From Coemansia sp. RSA 922 (lineage: Eukaryota > Kickxellomycota > Kickxellomycetes > Kickxellales > Kickxellaceae), in the NCBI GenBank assembly GCA_027577415.1, contig JANBQS010000805.1, forward strand, positions 1 to 11,689: a stretch of 11,689 nt of DNA. Reading direction: 5' to 3'. Below, piece by piece: positions 6,212-11,689 of the stretch. The notes beneath the pieces are model-generated. The model saw nothing but the letters and a program-made list of their open reading frames with translations. It searched no databases and was not told the origin of the DNA. Position 1 is the stretch's first letter. Every line of letters starts with the position of its first letter. The position numbers and the translations under genes are program-made.

Positions 6212-9200
6212 ATGAAGCACAATTTCCAGCAAATGAAAAAGTGGCACGACGACTGGGTGCGGTCCGGCCAGAACACGCAGCATGTACCACCCTCGACTAG
6301 CAGCAATGCCAACTCCTTCCGACCTGTGACGACGGACCTGTTGGATTTGCGAATTCCTCTTGACAAAATTCTATGTCCACAAAAGTCGCAAGCTAGTCAC
6401 GTCACAGCAACTCCTGGTGTCTACAATCCGCAGCCAGGCACGCAGCATGGGAGCAGCTTTTCTCATGTATCGAGTGGCCAAGCTCCCTCAGCCGGCCTAC
6501 GCACACCGCGCATGCCAGCAGCCGACACAAGTGCCGCTTTTGATCTTACTACTAGCACCGCTGTTGACCACCGTGTTGACGAAGATGATGACGACGACTT
6601 TCAGGTCGACACGCGGACCAAGACTAGGACTCAGCGCGCCACCAATCCACAGCATAGTCGGGCACCATGTGATGAGGACTTGTTGCTAGCCATTGAGATT
6701 CCTGACGACCTGTCCGACCTCGAAGACTCGCTACCTGTTAGTGGGCAGCCATCTATGCAAGAGCGAGTGGCTCTGCCTAGTGTCAATGTCATTCCAGACG
6801 ACTCCTTTGACGCCTACGACTTGAGTGATTTTGATGACTTTCCAGGCATCGGTGGAGTTGTCAAGGTGCCATCCGAGACCAGCATCAACAGCAGCGACAT
6901 GGCAATCGATCTGTGTTCTGATTTTGAGGGTGATCTGGAGGTTATTGACGCGCAGGACTTTGACGACGCTGTCGATTTCAGTTGCTCGGCCACCGCCACT
7001 ACGGTCAGCCCAAAGCGAAGTGGGTATATGCGCGGACAGTCTCCGGCCCAAAAGCGTGCCAGGGTCTCTAGAAGCAACGCACGCTCAATATCAGCAAGCC
7101 CCAATCCGAGCATCGCCGACGATGTCCACGGCTTCTACCTAGATGAAGTCGAGCCGTACTACGGAGCGATCGACAGTGACCACGACGACCTGCTTCTCAT
7201 CGAAGAAGGTGATGATGTCGCGTTTGTTTTGCCCCAAAAGGTAGGTTATATGCTGTCATCTATTGCCCAACTGATACCAGGGCGAACTCGCTCTAACGCC
7301 GTGTCTGTTCCATTTCTTGCCGCTGCATATTTATCGATGCATAGGAGACTGCTGCTGAGCCCAAACCCGTCGATGCTGCAGCGACGTTTAAAATAGCAAA
7401 CTATGACTCGCTGAGTGTAGAGGAGCGACTGACGCAGCTCGCCATTAGGAAGGCCAATATCAGCGATGAGATATGTGATCTGGAGTTTGCAAACGAAATT
7501 GCCAACGACAATGACATCTCTCTCTGTAAGCAAGATCGTGCGATCGTTATCAATGAGATAAATCGTCTGAAGAGCATGGTCTCTTTGAGCGTGCTACCAC
7601 CAGCAGACTCCCCGAGCAACAACTCTAGTCGGACAGTCCAGGCTGCGCAGCCGTCGGTGGACACGTTATATGGCTCGCACGCTTTGAGTAATGGCGGAAA
7701 CGCCTTGTGGGCTAGCGAGCCTGTCCGCCAACCTACACTTGCTGCGCGCAATGTAGCCGACAGGAGTATGGCCGCGTATCAACCAGCGACAAATGCCGAA
7801 ATCGTAAAGCCCTCGGATCCTGATCCAAACCAGCAGCAAGTCAACTACCACTGGACCAAGGACGTGTACAAGGCGCTTCGGCAGGTGTTCAAGATGAAGG
7901 AATTCCGATCTCGGCAGCTCGAGGCCATCAATGCGACGTTGCAGGGAAAGGACGTGTTTGTGCTTATGCCGACCGGAGGAGGCAAGAGCCTGTGCTTCCA
8001 GCTGCCAGCAATAGTGCAAAAGGGCAATACTCGTGGCGTGACTGTCGTAGTGTCTCCTCTGCTATCGCTGATGCAAGACCAGATCGAGCATCTCGTCGGC
8101 TGGGGAGTTGCGGCACTGTCTTTGACGGGAACCATGCCAGCCGATCGTCGCGCACAGGTCTTTCGCGAGATTGACGAGCCCGAGCCCCGACTACGGCTCT
8201 TGTATGTTACGCCCGAGATGCTCAACAAGAGCAGCCAGGCAAAGGATGCCATCGATCGCTTGCACAAGCGCGGCCAGCTAGCGCGCTTTGTAGTGGACGA
8301 GGCACATTGCCTGTCGCAGTGGGGTCATGACTTTCGGCCCGACTATACGCAAATCGGCAACTTTCACAAGCTGTACCCAAACGTTCCATTTATGGCGCTG
8401 ACAGCGACGGCCAACGCCAAGGTGCGCCTGGATATTATTAACCACCTGTACATCCACGGGTGCGTGACTACGACGTCGTCCTTTAATCGACCTAACCTGT
8501 TTTATGAGATCCGACCAAAGACGTCCTCGATCTCGGCCGACATCCACGCGCTGATCACGTCCCGACACCCTGGCGAGTCTGGCATCATCTACTGCACGAG
8601 CAAAAAGAACTGCGAAGTGATGGCTCACGACCTGCGCTCTCGCTACGGCCTGCGGGCCGAGCACTACCACGCGGGGCTGGACAAGGAGGACCGGACTCGC
8701 GTGCAGCGGGCGTGGCAGCACAACGAGCTACAGGTGATTGTAGCCACCGTCGCCTTTGGCATGGGTATTGACAAGGCTGACGTGCGTTTTGTCATTCACC
8801 ACTCGCTGCCCAACTCGCTTGAGGGCTATTATCAAGAGACTGGTCGTGCGGGTCGAGACGGCAAGGCAGCGATCTGCGTCTTGTTCTATTCCTTCCGCGA
8901 CAAGTCCTCTGTTGACTTTATGATCGACCGCGGCGAGGGAGACTGGGATGTCAAGGAGCGGCAGCGGCAGCAGCTGCGGCAAGTAGTCCAGTTCTGCGAA
9001 AACATCACCGACTGCAGGCGGCAACTGGTGCTGTCTTACTTTGGCGAGCAATTCGACGTGGCAAAGTGCCAAAAGACGTGTGACAACTGCCGCAAGCGGA
9101 GCCAGACGCCATTGGTAGAGACCGACATGATGCGCGAGGCTTGCGCACTGATCGAGACGGTCCAGGCTCTAGTGGCTCAGGGCCAAAAGACCACGCTCTT

Positions 9201-9717
9201 GCAGTTGACGGACATCTTCAGGGGCTCAAAATCCAAGCGCATCATGGATCGGGGCGACAACGTCTTGTCTGCGTACGGCCTGGGCAAGGCGCTGACTAGG
9301 GGCGATGCGGATCGTCTATGTCAGCACTTGGTGCTGCGCCAGGTGCTCGACGAGTACTGCGAGAACAATGCGGCAGGGTATGTGTGCACGTATGTTCGGC
9401 TGGGACCCGCTGCAAATCGAGTCAGCCAAGGCCAGTTACGAGTGTCGCTGCAGCTAACGGATCCAAAGCTAAAGAAGACAGCGCAATCTGACAAGCCTGC
9501 TCGAGCTCCACGTGTGACAAAGCAGGCAAGCACCACCAAGGCGTCGTCGTCGTCGAAAACGTCTGCTAGTGCGTCTGGCGCATCATACGGCGCTGTCACA
9601 ACCCAGGCTGTATTTACTCGAGACACGTCTACACACTTTGGTGGTAGAAATACTAAAAGCAGTAATCGTGCTACGACAGCGATCAAGCCCATGCTGATGC
9701 GTGGCAGCCGGCCATAG
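6212..9717 (+). CDS. SGS1: RecQ-family DNA helicase of the Sgs1/Rqh1/BLM type, two exons, no HRDC domain
   Basis: Exons 6212-7240 and 7345-9717 join in phase 0 to give 1133 aa. The ATG at 6212 is the first in frame, with A at -3. Residues 1-480 are mostly disordered with acidic patches (DEDDDDDF; YDLSDFDDFPG), as in Sgs1/BLM N-termini that recruit Top3-Rmi1 and RPA. The helicase core starts at about 490: Walker A PTGGGKS with Lys557, DEAH box at 661-664 followed by CLSQWGHDFRPDY, and motif VI QETGRAGRDG at 840-849. The RecQ zinc site uses Cys900, Cys918, Cys922 and Cys925. An RQC winged-helix region (about 935-1040) with IFRGSKSKRI and YGLGKALTRGD matches the Sgs1/BLM subfamily closely. Known role: a 3'-5' helicase that dissolves recombination intermediates and protects forks. 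The oddity is that after RQC there is only a basic Ser/Thr/Lys-rich tail of about 85 residues, with no HRDC domain. DIA2 begins 65 bp downstream. Confidence 0.93.
7241..7344 (+). other. Spliceosomal intron in the RecQ helicase gene (104 nt)
   Basis: The donor AAAAG|GTAGGT (7241) and acceptor GCATAG| (ending 7344) flank a CTCTAAC branch-point-like box (7291-7297) and a pyrimidine-rich stretch. The upstream frame (exon 1) ends at TAG 7394-7396 and the helicase frame has a TAG at 7342-7344, so neither frame alone gives the whole protein. Removing 7241-7344 joins them exactly at a codon boundary (Lys343 to Glu344). The splice is inferred but the signals and frames agree well. Confidence 0.85.
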
Positions 9718-9782
9718 CTGTTGCTGACGCGTCTACACTTCTCTTTCTTGCTCATTTGCTAATTATATTTCCAATTTCACTC
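9718..9782 (+). promoter_or_regulatory. 65-bp spacer between RecQ stop and DIA2 start
   Basis: This very short head-to-tail gap holds a CT-rich tract (CTTCTCTTTCTTGCTC, 9739-9754) followed by AT-rich sequence up to the ATG. It must contain both the RecQ 3' end and the DIA2 transcription start unless these lie inside the neighbouring coding regions. No AATAAA is visible. Confidence 0.5.
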
Positions 9783-11689
9783 ATGTTTGTTGCTGGTCGA
9801 AAGCGCAAGCAAGCGGCAGAGCCCAACCAGGCCTCCACATCGCATAGCACTCTATCGACATCTGCTCCCCTGGCTGAAGTACACCGATGGTATGTGCTTG
9901 GCCGAGAGAACTTTCGCGAGCGACAGTATCGAAATGCGCTCGACTACCACAACCGCGCCGTTGCGCTTGCCGGCAACGAGGGCATCAGAGATGCAAAGCT
10001 CTATGAGGCGCGGGCACATACTCTATACAAGCTGCGCGAGTTTACGCGTGCGCTATCCGACGCGAAGGAGGCAATTCGCATCAATATCCGCTCGTCTGCA
10101 GGCTACATTTGCATGGCGAGCATTCTGGATGATTCAGGTAGGCCCAAAGAGGCTTTGGATGTAGTCGAGCGAGGCCTTAGCCAAGTAGACAGCAGCGCCC
10201 CTGACTACAAGTACTTGCAGCTGCTATATAGCTCGCTCTCCTTACGCCTGGACCCAACATACGAGCTTGAGTTTAAAAGCGACTTTGACCCGATTAGACG
10301 CTTACCCACAGACCTAGTTGTAATGATAATGCGGCTGCTGGATACGCGCACGCTCTATATATGTCGCAGCGTGTCGACGCGCTGGCTACATTTAATAGAC
10401 AACATGCCAGTTATATGGAGCAAGCCGTGCTATCTCGTAGAGAGCCCTGCGCGCACGCTGGCACGACAGCTGCCTGGGTACTCGAAAGTACAAAAGCGAA
10501 TGCAGCAAAGGGCTTATCGGGCACCTCCTGATGCTGTTGTTCAGCGAGTGTTTGAAAAGTCGCAAGGAAGCCTAGTAGTTGCTACCGTTCCAGACGGACT
10601 TGTAGTGTCTGCCAAGGTCTTGAAGGCACTGCTCGCATGCCGGCGGCCCAACCTAGCGCAGATAGCCTTTGGCCGAGCCTCTGCGCTAAAATCAGAATCG
10701 ATTTACCGCATCCTGAGCTGGTGCTTGCCTGCCATGGTTACTGATATCCGGCTCCCCTACTGCGTGCGGGTTGGAGACGAGGAGATTAAAGTCATTGCCA
10801 AGCTGGGCCACAAGCTCCGGGCGCTGGATATATCGGGCTGCATTCGAGTGAGCATGAAGCGGCTGTTCGTGGCGTGGAAGTCGGTACTGGTGGGCGTGGA
10901 CGCGTCAACTGGAATCGAAGAGCTAATCATCAACGACCACCCAGGAATTGCCGAGCTTTTAATCTACAGCTCCAAGCTCCGACACTTTGCCAAGCTACGA
11001 GTGCTGCATGCCGCCATTCGCGACCAAGCAGTGTTTGCCATGGTTAAGAACCTGGGGCCCTTGCTTGGTTACTTTAGGCAGATGCAAATCACGCAGGCGC
11101 CCTTTCCCGACTTGCGCGAGCTGAATATCGACGGCCTTTGGGACACGACCCTGTCAGCTCATCGCTTTGAGAGCACGCGGCTGTCGACCTTGCTGGGCGC
11201 CTGTCGTTTGTTTTCGTGCAATTTGCGGCGCTTCTCTGCTTTGGATTCGTCCGCTGCCAGCCACGATCAGATGCGATCCTTTTTCAGCCAAAATCTCTCT
11301 TCGCTTCAACAGCTTCACTTGACTCGCGCAACCGCCTTGGACGCTCAGGTGTTGACCGTGGGCCCTATGCCTGTGTCGCTGCTACTAGTCTCGCTCGATC
11401 TTAGCGGATGCGTGGGTGTCACTCCGCAGGCGCTGCTGGCCCTGGTATCTTGTTGTCCTAGATTGACCCATGTGAACCTTAGCCAAACTGCTGCCGATAA
11501 CTATGTACTGAACCAGCTAACGGAATCAGTTAATACTTCCGATGCCTCTGGTATCGAGGTCTTAGTGCTCGACGCCACAGACGTTACTGGCGCTGCTGTT
11601 CGAGATTTTGCCGCTGCTTGCTCAGCCCGATATCGCCGCCAACGTAATAGCCAGCACGCAAAGCGAGTGTGGAGACTACAATTGCTCGA
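9783..11689 (+). CDS. DIA2: TPR / F-box / LRR protein of the Dia2-Pof3 type, 3' end outside the window
   Basis: The frame is open from the ATG at 9783 to the window end (635 codons), so the gene is partial at its 3' end. It is easy to miss because no stop closes it here. The N-terminus has a basic GRKRKQ (residues 5-10), a likely nuclear signal. Residues about 31-136 form three TPR units (ending AVAL, AIRI and ERGLSQV). Residues about 170-213 are an F-box: IRRLPTDLVVMIMRLLDTRT, then a CRSVSTRW segment and the final MPVIW. Leucine-rich repeats follow, for example LRALDISGC near 345 and LVSLDLSGC...LTHVNLSQT near 536-566. The TPR-F-box-LRR order defines S. cerevisiae Dia2 and S. pombe Pof3, SCF ubiquitin-ligase adaptors; Dia2 drives Mcm7 ubiquitylation and CMG helicase removal at replication termination. 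No internal intron is needed. The start context is weak, but no other Met occurs until residue 111. Confidence 0.85.
   Translation, partial: MFVAGRKRKQAAEPNQASTSHSTLSTSAPLAEVHRWYVLGRENFRERQYRNALDYHNRAVALAGNEGIRDAKLYEARAHTLYKLREFTRALSDAKEAIRINIRSSAGYICMASILDDSGRPKEALDVVERGLSQVDSSAPDYKYLQLLYSSLSLRLDPTYELEFKSDFDPIRRLPTDLVVMIMRLLDTRTLYICRSVSTRWLHLIDNMPVIWSKPCYLVESPARTLARQLPGYSKVQKRMQQRAYRAPPDAVVQRVFEKSQGSLVVATVPDGLVVSAKVLKALLACRRPNLAQIAFGRASALKSESIYRILSWCLPAMVTDIRLPYCVRVGDEEIKVIAKLGHKLRALDISGCIRVSMKRLFVAWKSVLVGVDASTGIEELIINDHPGIAELLIYSSKLRHFAKLRVLHAAIRDQAVFAMVKNLGPLLGYFRQMQITQAPFPDLRELNIDGLWDTTLSAHRFESTRLSTLLGACRLFSCNLRRFSALDSSAASHDQMRSFFSQNLSSLQQLHLTRATALDAQVLTVGPMPVSLLLVSLDLSGCVGVTPQALLALVSCCPRLTHVNLSQTAADNYVLNQLTESVNTSDASGIEVLVLDATDVTGAAVRDFAAACSARYRRQRNSQHAKRVWRLQLL

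Noticed and set aside
10138..10143. Donor-like GGTAGG inside the DIA2 TPR region
   Set aside because: The frame reads through without a stop and the TPR pattern continues across it, so no intron is needed.
9787..10164. 125-codon plus-strand frame overlapping the start of DIA2 in another frame
   Set aside because: The frame starting at 9783 encodes clear TPR and F-box motifs and stays open for 635 codons; the overlapping frame has no motif.

Overview
This window looks like nuclear DNA from a fungus, probably an early-diverging, intron-poor lineage (Zoopagomycota, perhaps Kickxellomycotina). That placement is an inference from gene content and style: GC-rich coding sequence, short AT-rich spacers, one clear spliceosomal intron (GTAGGT...CTAAC...ATAG), a Dia2/Pof3-type TPR/F-box protein, an Sgs1/Rqh1-type RecQ helicase, and a SNAPC4-type protein with tandem Myb repeats. 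There are no bacterial operon signals, tRNAs, rRNAs, CRISPR arrays or recognisable transposons.

Layout from left to right: (1) the 3' end of a TatD-family metal-dependent hydrolase of the Scn1 type (1-318, +); (2) an AT-rich spacer with a degenerate direct repeat; (3) a 666-aa uncharacterised protein with irregular leucine-rich segments (627-2627, +); (4) a 337-bp AT-rich spacer with possible 5'-UTR elements; (5) a 917-aa SNAPC4-like protein (2965-5718, +); (6) a 79-aa OST5/TMEM258 oligosaccharyltransferase subunit on the minus strand (5773-6012), tail to tail with SNAPC4 across 54 bp; (7) a 199-bp divergent promoter region; (8) a two-exon RecQ helicase gene (6212-7240 joined to 7345-9717, +; 1133 aa); (9) after only 65 bp, a TPR/F-box/LRR protein of the Dia2/Pof3 type (9783 to the window end, +). 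The last gene stays open past the window edge.

Functionally the window is mixed housekeeping: snRNA-gene transcription (SNAPC4), ER N-glycosylation (OST5), and two genome-stability factors in tandem (RecQ helicase and Dia2/Pof3). I see no convincing new multi-gene system. The best leads are the RecQ helicase that ends after the RQC domain with no HRDC domain, the tight RecQ-DIA2 pair, the retained SNAPC4-type Myb architecture in a fungus, and the unassigned LRR-like protein.
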